DNA of 6,853 nucleotides from Actinomycetota bacterium (lineage in GTDB: Bacteria > Actinomycetota > Thermoleophilia > Solirubrobacterales > 70-9): contig VAYK01000035.1 of NCBI GenBank assembly GCA_005884985.1, positions 1-6,853 on the forward strand, read 5' to 3'. This document shows, piece after piece, positions 1-6,212 of this stretch (positions are counted from its first letter, which is position 1; each line of letters opens with the position of its first letter). The notes beneath the pieces were generated by a model. That model worked only from the letters and a program-made list of their open reading frames with translations, did no database searches and was not told the DNA's origin. Position numbers and translations under genes: made by a program.

Positions 1-32
1 TCCTCGGCGAGGTCGTGCGCGAGCGCGCGTGA
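1..32 (+). CDS. livH: C-terminal tail of an upstream gene, probably LivH permease (partial)
   Basis: One frame entering from the left edge reads LGEVVRERA and ends at TGA 30-32. Only nine residues are visible, so identity rests mainly on position: in Liv/HAAT operons the permease gene livH normally sits directly before livM. A basic, Arg-rich tail after a GLLG/GLFG-type motif is usual for LivH permeases, and the visible LGE could be the end of such a motif. The stop overlaps the next gene's GTG start in a GTGA tetranucleotide at 29-32, suggesting translational coupling. Another upstream gene cannot be excluded. Confidence 0.5.
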   Translation, partial: LGEVVRERA

Positions 33-1993
33 TCCAGCTCGTCGGCGCCGTCACCCTGCTGATCGCCTCCGTGATCGCGGTGGCGCTGTTCCCACGCTCG
101 GTACTGGTGTTCCTGGCCTTTCAGGCCGCGCTCCTCGCCGTCTACCTGGCGCGCATGCCCGCCTGGCTCCGCGCCGCCCTGCTCGGGCTCGCCCTGCTCG
201 TGATGATGCCGCTCATCGGGCTCTACAACGGCTACTACCTCGAAGTGGCGACGCAGGTCGGCATCTTCGTGGCATTGGCCCTCGGCCTCAACATCGTGGT
301 CGGCCTCGCGGGGCTGCTCGACCTCGGCTACGTGGCCTTCTTCGCGGTGGGCGCCTACGCCTGGGCGATCTTCGGTTCCCCCCAGGCCAACGCGATCTTC
401 GGCGGGGGCTTTCCGCTGGCCCCGATCTGGTTCTACGTCTTCCTGCTCGTCGGCCTCGCCGTGGCCGGCGCCACCGGGGTCGTGCTGGGGCTGCCCGTGC
501 TGAGGCTGCGCGGCGACTACCTGGCCATCGTCACCCTCGGCTTCGGCGAAGTCATCCGCGTGCTCGCCAACAACCTCGACAAGCCCATCAATCTCACCAA
601 CGGGCCGCGCGGGATCACCCCGATCGTCCGCCCCCCGGCGCCGCTCGGCATGCCGTATCCCGAGTACTTCTACTTCCTGGTGCTCGCGATCGTGGCCGTG
701 GTGGTGCTGGTCAATCGGCGGCTCGAGAACTCGCACCTCGGGCGCGCGTGGGAAGCGATCCGCGAGGACGAGCTGGCCGCTCAGGCCATGGGGGTGCCGC
801 TCGTGCGGTCCAAGCTGCTGGCCTTCGCGTGCGGGGCGTCGTTCGCCGGCATCATGGGGGTGGTGTTCTCGGCCAAGCAGGTGTTCATCAACCCGGAGTC
901 GTTCACGTTCCTGGAGTCGATCGGGGTCCTCGCGATGGTGATCCTGGGCGGCATGGGCTCCATCCCCGGCGCCGTGCTGGGGGCCACCGTCGTCACCGTG
1001 CTGAACCTTCAGGTGCTCAAGGGCTTCTCCCTGTGGCTGAACGAGCTGAAGAACGCCGGGTTCACCGTGCTGGGCTTCAACCTCGCCAATCTGCCGACCC
1101 AGCTCGAGCCCGCGAAGTACGAGCGCATGATCTTCGGCATCATCCTGGTCTTGATGATGATCTTCCGGCCCCAGGGCATCCTGCCCGTGCGGCGGCGGCA
1201 GCGCGAGCTGGCCCGGCGAGCGTCCGCCGGGGTCACCAAGCGCTTCGGCGGGCTCACCGCCGTCAACCAGGTCGACTTCACGCTCGACGCCGGGATCGCC
1301 TCGATCATCGGGCCCAACGGCGCCGGCAAGACCACGCTCTTCAATATCTTCACCGGCCTCGACCAGGCCGACGCCGGCGCCGTGACCTTTCGGGGCGCGG
1401 CCCTGGCCGGCCTCCGGCCCGATCAGATCGTCGCCCTCGGGATCTGCCGCACGTTCCAGAACATCCGGCTCTTCGCGAACATGACCGCGATCGAAAACGT
1501 GCTGGTGGGGATGCACGCGCGCATCTCGCTCGGTCTCTGGGACGTGCTCTCCCGCCGGCCGCGGTTCCGCGAGGTCGAAGGGGCGCTGGGCCAGCGCGCC
1601 GAGGAGTTGCTCGAGCGCGTGGGGCTGACCCGGCAGGCCAACGAGGTCGCGCGCAACCTGCCCTACGGTGATCAGCGCCGGCTGGAGCTGGCCCGCGCGC
1701 TCGCCTCGGCGCCGAGCCTCCTGCTGCTCGACGAGCCGTCCGCGGGCATGACGCAGGGCGAGGCGGCGGCGCTCATGCGGCTGCTCCGGTCGCTGGTCGC
1801 CGACCTCGGCCTGGCCATCCTGCTCATCGAGCACAACATGCGGGTGGTGATGGAAGTCTCCGATCGGGTCACCGTGCTCGATTACGGCGAGAAGATCGCC
1901 GAGGGCCGCCCGGCCGACGTCCAGCGCGACGCGCGGGTGATCGAAGCCTATCTGGGCCGCGGCCGCGCCATGGGCCGCTCGGTGGTGAGCTAA
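29..1993 (+). CDS. livM-livG: Fused branched-chain amino-acid ABC transporter permease LivM and ATPase LivG
   Basis: This 654-residue protein joins two subunits of the Liv/HAAT importer that are usually separate. Residues 1 to about 395 are LivM, an inner-membrane permease. It has repeated hydrophobic segments and family signatures GLNIVVGLAGLLDLGYVAFFAVGAY (around 86-110), RGDYLAIVTLGFGEVIRVLANN (161-182), an EAIREDELAAQAMG loop (242-255) and the closing FRPQGILP (379-386). Residues from about 400 are LivG, the cytoplasmic ATPase: TKRFGG (403-408), Walker A GPNGAGKTT (428-436), Q-loop CRTFQNIRLF (Q477), signature LPYGDQRRLELARAL (544-558), Walker B LLLLDEP (564-570) and switch His in IEHNM (H602). 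All ATPase motifs are present. LivG usually opens with its own Met and a strand like LLEVRG; here RRASAG takes that place with no ATG. The Glu normally between Gly and Ile before Walker A is also absent (AGIASIIGPN). GTG 29 is chosen because it overlaps the upstream stop and gives a full-length LivM. An in-frame GTG at 1187 could in principle start a separate LivG of about 268 residues. Confidence 0.92.
   Translation: MIQLVGAVTLLIASVIAVALFPRSVLVFLAFQAALLAVYLARMPAWLRAALLGLALLVMMPLIGLYNGYYLEVATQVGIFVALALGLNIVVGLAGLLDLGYVAFFAVGAYAWAIFGSPQANAIFGGGFPLAPIWFYVFLLVGLAVAGATGVVLGLPVLRLRGDYLAIVTLGFGEVIRVLANNLDKPINLTNGPRGITPIVRPPAPLGMPYPEYFYFLVLAIVAVVVLVNRRLENSHLGRAWEAIREDELAAQAMGVPLVRSKLLAFACGASFAGIMGVVFSAKQVFINPESFTFLESIGVLAMVILGGMGSIPGAVLGATVVTVLNLQVLKGFSLWLNELKNAGFTVLGFNLANLPTQLEPAKYERMIFGIILVLMMIFRPQGILPVRRRQRELARRASAGVTKRFGGLTAVNQVDFTLDAGIASIIGPNGAGKTTLFNIFTGLDQADAGAVTFRGAALAGLRPDQIVALGICRTFQNIRLFANMTAIENVLVGMHARISLGLWDVLSRRPRFREVEGALGQRAEELLERVGLTRQANEVARNLPYGDQRRLELARALASAPSLLLLDEPSAGMTQGEAAALMRLLRSLVADLGLAILLIEHNMRVVMEVSDRVTVLDYGEKIAEGRPADVQRDARVIEAYLGRGRAMGRSVVS
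1984..1989 (+). promoter_or_regulatory. Weak ribosome binding site for livF
   Basis: GGTGAG lies inside the last codons of the LivM-LivG gene, seven bases before GTG 1997. It supports that GTG as the LivF start and indicates coupled translation. Confidence 0.4.
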
Positions 1994-1996
1994 GCG

Positions 1997-2698
1997 GTGC
2001 TCGTCGTCGAGGATCTGCACGTGTATTACGGGGAGATTCACGCGCTCAAGGGCGTGTCGCTCACCGTGGGGACGGGCGAGATCGTGGCCGTGCTGGGACC
2101 GAACGGTGCCGGGAAGACCACGACCGTGAAGACGATCTCGGGACTCCTGGCGCCCCGGCAGGGCCGCGTCACGCTCGATGAGGCGTCGATCGGCGGACAT
2201 CCCGCGCACGAGATCGTCCACAAGGGCATCGCCCACGTCCCCGAGGGACGGAAGATCTTCAACCGGCTGACCGTGGCCGAGAACCTCGGGATGGGCGCCT
2301 ACATCCGGAGCGACGCCGGGATCGCGGAGGACATGGAGCGCGTGTTCACGCTCTTTGCCCGGCTCAAGGAGCGCCGCACGCAGGTGGCGGGGACGCTGTC
2401 GGGCGGCGAGCAGCAGATGCTCGCGATCGGCCGCGCGCTGATGGCGCGTCCCCGCCTGCTCTTGCTGGACGAGCCGAGCATGGGGCTCGCCCCCATCGTG
2501 GTCGAGCAGATCTTCGAGACCATCGTGGAGGTCAACCGCCACGGCACCACGATCCTGCTCGTGGAGCAGAACGCCGCCATGGCCCTCGGCATCGCCCGCC
2601 GCGGCTACGTGCTGGAAACCGGGGCCGTCGCGCTGACCGGCACCGCCGCCGAGCTGGCCGGAAACATCGACGTGCGCCGGGCCTATTTGGGAGAATGA
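1997..2698 (+). CDS. livF: Branched-chain amino-acid ABC transporter ATP-binding protein LivF
   Basis: This 233-residue ATPase has the usual LivF length and is the second nucleotide-binding subunit of the Liv/HAAT importer, expected to pair with the LivG domain under the LivH/LivM membrane pair. Visible in order are the opening VVEDLHVYYGEIHALKGVSL (3-22), Walker A GPNGAGKTT (34-42), the LivF-type VPEGRKIF (81-88) where other ABC ATPases carry the Q-loop, the signature LSGGEQQMLAIGRALM (134-149), Walker B LLLLDEP (154-160) and VEQN (189-192). Gln rather than His in the switch region is normal for LivF and not a defect. The GTG start lies three bases after the LivG stop. No motif is missing, unlike the altered LivG start just upstream. 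The gene is followed by 22 non-coding bases, the largest gap in the operon. Substrate range cannot be read from the ATPase; HAAT relatives carry branched-chain amino acids, amides or urea. Confidence 0.95.
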   Translation: MLVVEDLHVYYGEIHALKGVSLTVGTGEIVAVLGPNGAGKTTTVKTISGLLAPRQGRVTLDEASIGGHPAHEIVHKGIAHVPEGRKIFNRLTVAENLGMGAYIRSDAGIAEDMERVFTLFARLKERRTQVAGTLSGGEQQMLAIGRALMARPRLLLLDEPSMGLAPIVVEQIFETIVEVNRHGTTILLVEQNAAMALGIARRGYVLETGAVALTGTAAELAGNIDVRRAYLGE

Positions 2699-2706
2699 CC
2701 GTCGAG

Positions 2707-2711
2707 AGGAG
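2707..2711 (+). promoter_or_regulatory. Ribosome binding site of the hot-dog gene
   Basis: AGGAG lies nine bases before ATG 2721, in the short gap after livF. It is one of the clearest Shine-Dalgarno sites in the window and fixes the start of the MaoC-like gene. No promoter elements are recognisable in the 22-base gap, so this gene most likely shares the transporter transcript. Confidence 0.65.
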
Positions 2712-2720
2712 ACTCGCGAG

Positions 2721-3182
2721 ATGCGGGGAGAGGGACTGAATTTCGAGGGGCACGCCGTCGGCGCCACCTACCGGACGCTCGGGCGCACGGTGTCGGAAAC
2801 GGACATCGTGAACTTCGTGAATCTGGGCGGCTTCACCGAGCCGCTGTTCATGGACATGGAGTTCGTGGCCCGGGCGTCTCTGTTCAAGCGGCGAGCGGCC
2901 CCGGGGGCGCTGACGTTCTCGCTCTCCGAGGGGCTCATCATGCAGACTGGCCTCATCCACGGCACCGGCATGGCCTGGCTCGGCGGCGAGATCAAGGTCG
3001 TGGCGCCCGTGCTCGAGGGCGACACCATCCGCGTGGAGGTCGAGATCGTCGACAAGCGTGAGACCAGCAAAGCCGACCGCGGCATCGTGACCTATCGCCA
3101 CCGCGTCCTCAACCAGCGCGACGAGGTCGTGATGGAGGCGAAGATCCAGCGGATGATTCGCCGGGGCGCTCCGCCGTCTTGA
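2721..3182 (+). CDS. MaoC-like hot-dog fold protein lacking the usual hydratase catalytic pair
   Basis: This 153-residue protein fits a single hot-dog domain of the MaoC dehydratase-like family: an opening EGHAVGATYRTLGRTVSETDIVNFVNLGG (9-37), the helix region PLFMDMEFV (41-49), a Pro-Gly turn before a hydrophobic helix (around 61-75), and later strands GGEIKVVAPVLEGDTIRVEVEIVDKRE (88-114) ending in ...GIVTYRHRVLNQRDEVVMEAKIQRMIRR. Classical members that hydrate enoyl-CoAs carry Asp and His in a pattern like GDxNPLHxD. Here the matching stretch is GGFTEPLFMD (36-45), so by hand alignment Asp becomes Phe38, Asn becomes Glu40 and His becomes Phe43. The fold call is fairly firm, but R-specific enoyl-CoA hydratase activity is doubtful. 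A different CoA-thioester reaction, a thioesterase role or a non-catalytic binding role is possible. It follows livF by 22 bases and precedes the OCD-family gene by one base, so co-transcription is likely. No signal peptide is seen; it is probably cytoplasmic. Confidence 0.78.
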   Translation: MRGEGLNFEGHAVGATYRTLGRTVSETDIVNFVNLGGFTEPLFMDMEFVARASLFKRRAAPGALTFSLSEGLIMQTGLIHGTGMAWLGGEIKVVAPVLEGDTIRVEVEIVDKRETSKADRGIVTYRHRVLNQRDEVVMEAKIQRMIRRGAPPS

Positions 3183-3183
3183 C

Positions 3184-4164
3184 GTGCTGGTCCTCACCCG
3201 CGCCGACCTCGAGCGCGTGCTCACGCCCCTCGACGTGGTGGAGGCGATGGCGGAGGCGTTCCGCCGCTACGGGGACGGGACGTGCACGGTGCCGCCGCGA
3301 AGCGCCACGAGCGTCGGCCGGGAGGGCCTGCTCCTCAGCATGCCGGCGGCATTCGACGACGGCCACGAGCGCGGGCTCGGCGTCAAGCAGGTCAGCGTCT
3401 ACCCGGGCAACCGCGAGAGCGGCCATCCGACGCTCTACGCCACCTACATCCTCATGGACGGCTCCACCGGACGACCGCAGGCCCTCATCGAGGGCACGTA
3501 CCTCACGGGGATCCGGACCGGCGCGACCTCGGCGCTCGCGGCACGCCTCCTGGCCCGCCCCGACGCGCGCCGGGTGGCGTGCTTCGGGGCCGGCGTGCAG
3601 GCTCGCTTTCAGCTCCTCTGCCTGGCCGCGCTGCGGCCGCCGGAGCGCGTGGCCGTCATCGGCCGCAGCCCGGAGGGGACGCGCACCTTCGTCGAATCGA
3701 TGCGTGGGGCCCTCGGAGTTCCCGTGGAGCCGGCCGACGACCCGCGTCGCGCGACGCGCGAGGCGGACCTGATCATCTGCGCGACGACCTCGCCGACGCC
3801 CGTCGTCTTCGGCGCGGACCTCGGCCCGGGCACGCACGTCGACGCGGTCGGCGCCTTTCGCGCGACCGACCGCGAGCTCGACGGCGAGGCGATCCGCAAG
3901 GCGCGCGTGGTCGTCGACACCTACGCGGGAGCGCTGGAGGAAGCCGGCGACGTGCTGATCCCGCTGCGCGAGGGCCTCATCGACCGGGCGCACGTCGGCG
4001 CCGAGCTGGCCGAGGTCGTGACGGGACGGCGGCCGGGACGGACGAGCGCCGAGGAGATCACCGTGTTCAAGTCCGTCGGCTTCGCCCTCGAGGATCTGGC
4101 CGCGGCACGGCTCGCCTACGATCGAGCGCGCGCCCGAGGCATCGGCACGGAGGTCACGCTGTGA
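3184..4164 (+). CDS. Ornithine cyclodeaminase / mu-crystallin family protein
   Basis: This 326-residue protein has the usual length of the OCD/mu-crystallin family, NAD(P)-dependent enzymes that include ornithine cyclodeaminase, alanine dehydrogenase and ketimine or pyrroline-carboxylate reductases. Visible are the substrate-side GVKQVSVYPGN (66-76, K68), LIEGTYLTGIRTGATSALAARLL (101-123, R111), the Rossmann dinucleotide loop FGAGVQA (134-140), a second strand ending VAVIGRS (156-162), a DLIICATTS segment (195-203), VDAVGAFRATDRELD (219-233, acidic residues E231 and D233 near the family's catalytic Asp), and the C-terminal ITVFKSVGFALEDLAAA (292-308). Family members cannot be told apart by eye, so the substrate is open. 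Beside an amino-acid-type transporter and an FAD amine oxidase, amino or imino acid metabolism is likely. GTG 3184 follows the previous stop by one base and has no clear Shine-Dalgarno, suggesting coupling; the first residues MLVLTRADLERVL match usual family starts. Probably cytoplasmic. Confidence 0.9.
   Translation: MLVLTRADLERVLTPLDVVEAMAEAFRRYGDGTCTVPPRSATSVGREGLLLSMPAAFDDGHERGLGVKQVSVYPGNRESGHPTLYATYILMDGSTGRPQALIEGTYLTGIRTGATSALAARLLARPDARRVACFGAGVQARFQLLCLAALRPPERVAVIGRSPEGTRTFVESMRGALGVPVEPADDPRRATREADLIICATTSPTPVVFGADLGPGTHVDAVGAFRATDRELDGEAIRKARVVVDTYAGALEEAGDVLIPLREGLIDRAHVGAELAEVVTGRRPGRTSAEEITVFKSVGFALEDLAAARLAYDRARARGIGTEVTL
4149..4154 (+). promoter_or_regulatory. Ribosome binding site of the MOSC gene
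   Basis: GGAGGT sits within the end of the OCD-family gene, six bases before GTG 4161. It decides the MOSC start: the same frame is open for hundreds of codons upstream, but only this GTG has a strong Shine-Dalgarno and gives a normal MOSC N-terminus. Confidence 0.7.
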
Positions 4165-4640
4165 GGGGTCGCATCGTCCAGATCAGTGTCTCCGGGGGTG
4201 GCGTTCCCAAGAACGCGGTGCCGGCCGCCGAGGTCACGGCCGCCGGAGTCGAGGGCGACGCCCATCGCGACCGCGAGCACCACGGCGGTCCCGATCGCGC
4301 GGTGTGCCTGTTCTCGCTGGAGCGGATCCGGGCCCTTCAGACGGAGGGACATCCCGTCGTCCCCGGCGCGCTCGGCGAGAACCTCACCATCGAGGGCATC
4401 GAGTGGAAGGACGTCGTGCCCGGCAGCCGACTCGAGCTGGGCGGTCACGTGCTGCTCGAGGTCACGCGCTTCACCTCGCCCTGCATCAACATCCGGCCCG
4501 CGTTCACCCACCGCGACTTCTCGCGGGTTTCCGAGCAGCGGCATCCGGGCTGGAGTCGCGTGTACGCGCGCGTGCTCGTCCCCGGCCGCATCGCGACCGG
4601 CGACCCCGTCCGCCTGCTGCCCGCGACCGTCGGAGCCTGA
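4161..4640 (+). CDS. MOSC domain protein (YiiM-like)
   Basis: This 159-residue protein is a stand-alone MOSC (molybdenum cofactor sulfurase C-terminal) domain. Visible are the opening RGRIVQISVSGGGVPK (2-17), the AGVEGDAHRD turn (28-37), HHGGPDRAVCLFSLE (40-54), GALGENLTIEGI (69-80) and the conserved Cys in TRFTSPCINI (C108). Relatives such as YiiM and the mARC proteins bind molybdenum cofactor and take part in reducing N-hydroxylated compounds or in sulfur transfer. The conserved Cys is kept here, so activity is plausible. The GTG start overlaps the OCD stop as GTGA (4161-4164), and the TGA stop overlaps the next ATG as TGATG (4638-4642), so it is coupled on both sides. A nitrogen-centred redox role would suit the neighbouring amine oxidase and OCD-family genes, but that is inference. 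No cofactor-synthesis genes are in the window. Confidence 0.9.
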   Translation: MRGRIVQISVSGGGVPKNAVPAAEVTAAGVEGDAHRDREHHGGPDRAVCLFSLERIRALQTEGHPVVPGALGENLTIEGIEWKDVVPGSRLELGGHVLLEVTRFTSPCINIRPAFTHRDFSRVSEQRHPGWSRVYARVLVPGRIATGDPVRLLPATVGA

Positions 4641-5733
4641 TGGCACGGACCGCCGACGCCGTCATCATCGGCGCCGGCACCACGGGTCTCTCGATCGCGT
4701 TCCACATGGCGGGGACCGGCATGCGTGACGTGCTCGTGCTCGAGCGCCGCTTCGTCGGCGCCGGCGGGACGGGGCGATCGGTGGGCATCATCCGACAGCT
4801 CTATCCCACCCGAGAGACCACGGCCATGGTCGTGCGCTCGCTGGCGGTCTATCGCGATTTCGATGCCGCCGTCGGTGGCCAGTCCGGCTACGTCCGCTGC
4901 GGCGCGCTGATCGGCGTGGATTCGCGGATGCGGGCGACGCTCGAGACGACCATGAAGCTCCAGCGCTCGCTCGGGGTCCGCGCCGAGCTGCTCGACCCGT
5001 CCGACGTGGCGCGGGTCGAGCCGCGGATCGACGCCTCCCGCCTGGGGGCGGTGCTCTACGAGCCGGAGTCCGGCTATGCCGACCCGTCAGGCGTGCGAAC
5101 GGCCGCGTCGCCGGCGTGGAGACGTCCCGCGGCGAGCGCATCGAGACGCCCATCGTCGTGAACGCGGCCGGGCTCTGGTCGCCCATCGTCGCGGGGCTGG
5201 CCGGGGTCGAGCTGCCGATCGTGGTCGGCCGGCATCCGGTCTTCGTGGTCGAGCGCGACGCCGGGTTCGGCGCGCCCCATCCCGTGTTTCTCGATCTCGC
5301 CGGGGGCAGCTACGTGCGCCCGGAAAGCGGCGGCCTCACGCTCACCGGCTCACTCACCGAGGACGAGACCCGCCACCCGATGGATCCGGAGATGCTCGGC
5401 GCGGACGTGGGCCTCGAGGAGGCCACCGACGTGCTCGAGCGCACCGGGCGAGCGCTCCCACGGCTCGCCGAGGCGCGCTATCGCCGGGGATGGGTCGGGG
5501 CGTTCGACATCACGCCGGACTGGATGCCGATCCTCGACGAGTCGCCCCTGCGCGGATTCTGGATCGCCGCGGGGATGAGCGGCCACGGCTTCAAGCTCGC
5601 CCCCGCCATCGGCGAGATGATGGCCGATCTCATCGCCGGACGCACGCCGGCGGTGAGCCCGGAACCGTTCCGCCTCGCACGCTTTGCCCGGAGCGCGGCC
5701 GGCGGAACGTTCGTCGCGTCGTACTTGCGCTAA
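4640..5733 (+). pseudogene. DAO-family FAD-dependent oxidoreductase (sarcosine/glycine oxidase-like), frame broken and internally shortened
   Basis: The 5' part (frame of ATG 4640) encodes the N-terminal half of a DAO-fold amine or amino-acid oxidase: Rossmann FAD loop VIIGAGTTG (8-16), ribose-binding acidic residue at the end of VLVLE (E35), GGTGRSVGIIRQLY (42-55), and EPESGYADPSGV (141-152). This frame soon ends at TGA 5159-5161. The matching C-terminal half continues in another frame, from about 5098: NGRVAGVETSRG, VVNAAGLWSP, GRHPVFVVERD, then GWVGAFDITPDWMPILDE and GFWIAAGMSGHGFKLAPAIGEMMADLI, ending at TAA 5731-5733. In intact relatives a helix and strand of roughly 30-35 residues separates the DPSGV motif from the GRVxGVET motif; here they are almost adjacent. 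The break therefore looks like a deletion of around 90-100 bases, not a multiple of three, rather than a simple one-base slip. The remaining 1094 bases are also short of the family's roughly 380-390 codons. It could be a real pseudogene or an assembly error. Without the lesion it would oxidise an amine or N-methyl amino acid to an imine, releasing hydrogen peroxide or passing electrons on. Confidence 0.85.
5088..5100 (+). other. Lesion site: frame change plus apparent deletion in the FAD oxidoreductase
   Basis: Up to the GGC-GTG codons at 5090-5095 the frame beginning at 4640 matches the family; from AAC at 5098 the next frame matches it. No slippery heptamer of the programmed-frameshift type is seen here. 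GGCGTG occurs at 5090-5095 and again at 5113-5118. Whether such short repeats flanked the original deletion cannot be known without an intact relative. Confidence 0.7.
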
Positions 5734-6212
5734 CGCGCGACGTGGATCAGGACACTGCCCCCGCCATCCGTCAGAGCGGAGAGGTCGACGTCCTGACCTG
5801 ACGGCGTGCGGAGACGGTGCTTGGTGAAGGGCGCGACGCGGAGCCGGAGCTCCGGGAGACGCGGGCCCGTCGCGGGCACCACGATCATGCCATGCTCGAA
5901 GCGCCAGGCTTCGCCGGCCCGGGGCTCCGGAAGCCCAGGGCCGAACCCAGCAAAGGCGGTTTCCTTCACGACCAGCGCGCCATCGGCCTCGATCGCAAAG
6001 GTCCCGCGAACGGGGACGTGCTCGGAGGAATGCACGTAGGAGAGCACGAGCCGGCTTCCGGGCACGACCCGCGCCTGATACAGCACGCGCCCGTGTGTCG
6101 CATCCTCGACGACGAGCCGCGGCCTCGGCGCGGCGAGCCAGCCGGCGGTCGCCAGCGTCACGATCGCGACCAGCGCGACGCCGAGGACCTTAGCGGACCA
6201 TTCCCTTTTCAC
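5730..6212 (-). CDS. DUF1850 domain-containing protein
   Basis: This 160-residue protein resembles the DUF1850 family, small proteins commonly encoded beside TRAP-TAXI transporters; their biochemical role is unknown to me. Residues 8-28 form a hydrophobic segment after a short basic start (MKREWSAK), consistent with a signal peptide or single membrane anchor, placing the rest in the periplasm. Family-type stretches are YVHSSEHVPVRGTFAIE (59-75) and ETAFAGFGPGLPEP (84-97). The GTG start at 6210-6212 is chosen because GAGAGG (complement of 6220-6225) lies seven bases before it. The gene overlaps the end of the TAXI binding-protein gene by 23 bases, so the two are surely co-transcribed. Its TAG stop (5730-5732) overlaps the convergent oxidoreductase stop. 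A partner role in TAXI transport is inferred only from this usual neighbourhood. Confidence 0.83.
   Translation of the reverse strand: MKREWSAKVLGVALVAIVTLATAGWLAAPRPRLVVEDATHGRVLYQARVVPGSRLVLSYVHSSEHVPVRGTFAIEADGALVVKETAFAGFGPGLPEPRAGEAWRFEHGMIVVPATGPRLPELRLRVAPFTKHRLRTPSGQDVDLSALTDGGGSVLIHVAR

Noticed and set aside
189..192. Gln in place of the switch His in LivF (residue numbering; VEQN motif) as a defect
   Set aside because: This is the normal state in LivF proteins, as is the VPEGR stretch in place of a classical Q-loop.
748..1671. 307-codon open frame on the plus strand within livM-livG
   Set aside because: It is a shifted read of the fusion gene, very rich in Arg, Gly and Ala, with no domain features.
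2532..3224. 230-codon open frame on the minus strand
   Set aside because: It is antisense to livF and the MaoC-like gene, both strongly supported, and its translation has no family signature.
3109..3993. 294-codon open frame on the minus strand
   Set aside because: It lies opposite the OCD-family gene, has no recognisable motifs and shows the composition of an antisense shadow.
3282..4160. Long open frame of about 290 codons upstream of and in frame with the MOSC gene
   Set aside because: Its translation is Arg/Gly/Pro/His-rich low-complexity text typical of an out-of-frame read in GC-rich DNA, and it runs through the well-supported OCD gene. The MOSC start is GTG 4161 with a strong Shine-Dalgarno.
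5088..5100. Programmed ribosomal frameshift to join the two oxidoreductase halves
   Set aside because: No slippery heptamer is present, and a frame switch alone would still leave out the conserved segment between the two motifs.
5740..5800. Possible bidirectional terminator hairpin after the convergent stops
   Set aside because: The region is the coding end of DUF1850. I could not find a convincing long stem with a T-run on either strand, only short GC-rich palindromes such as GTCGAC.
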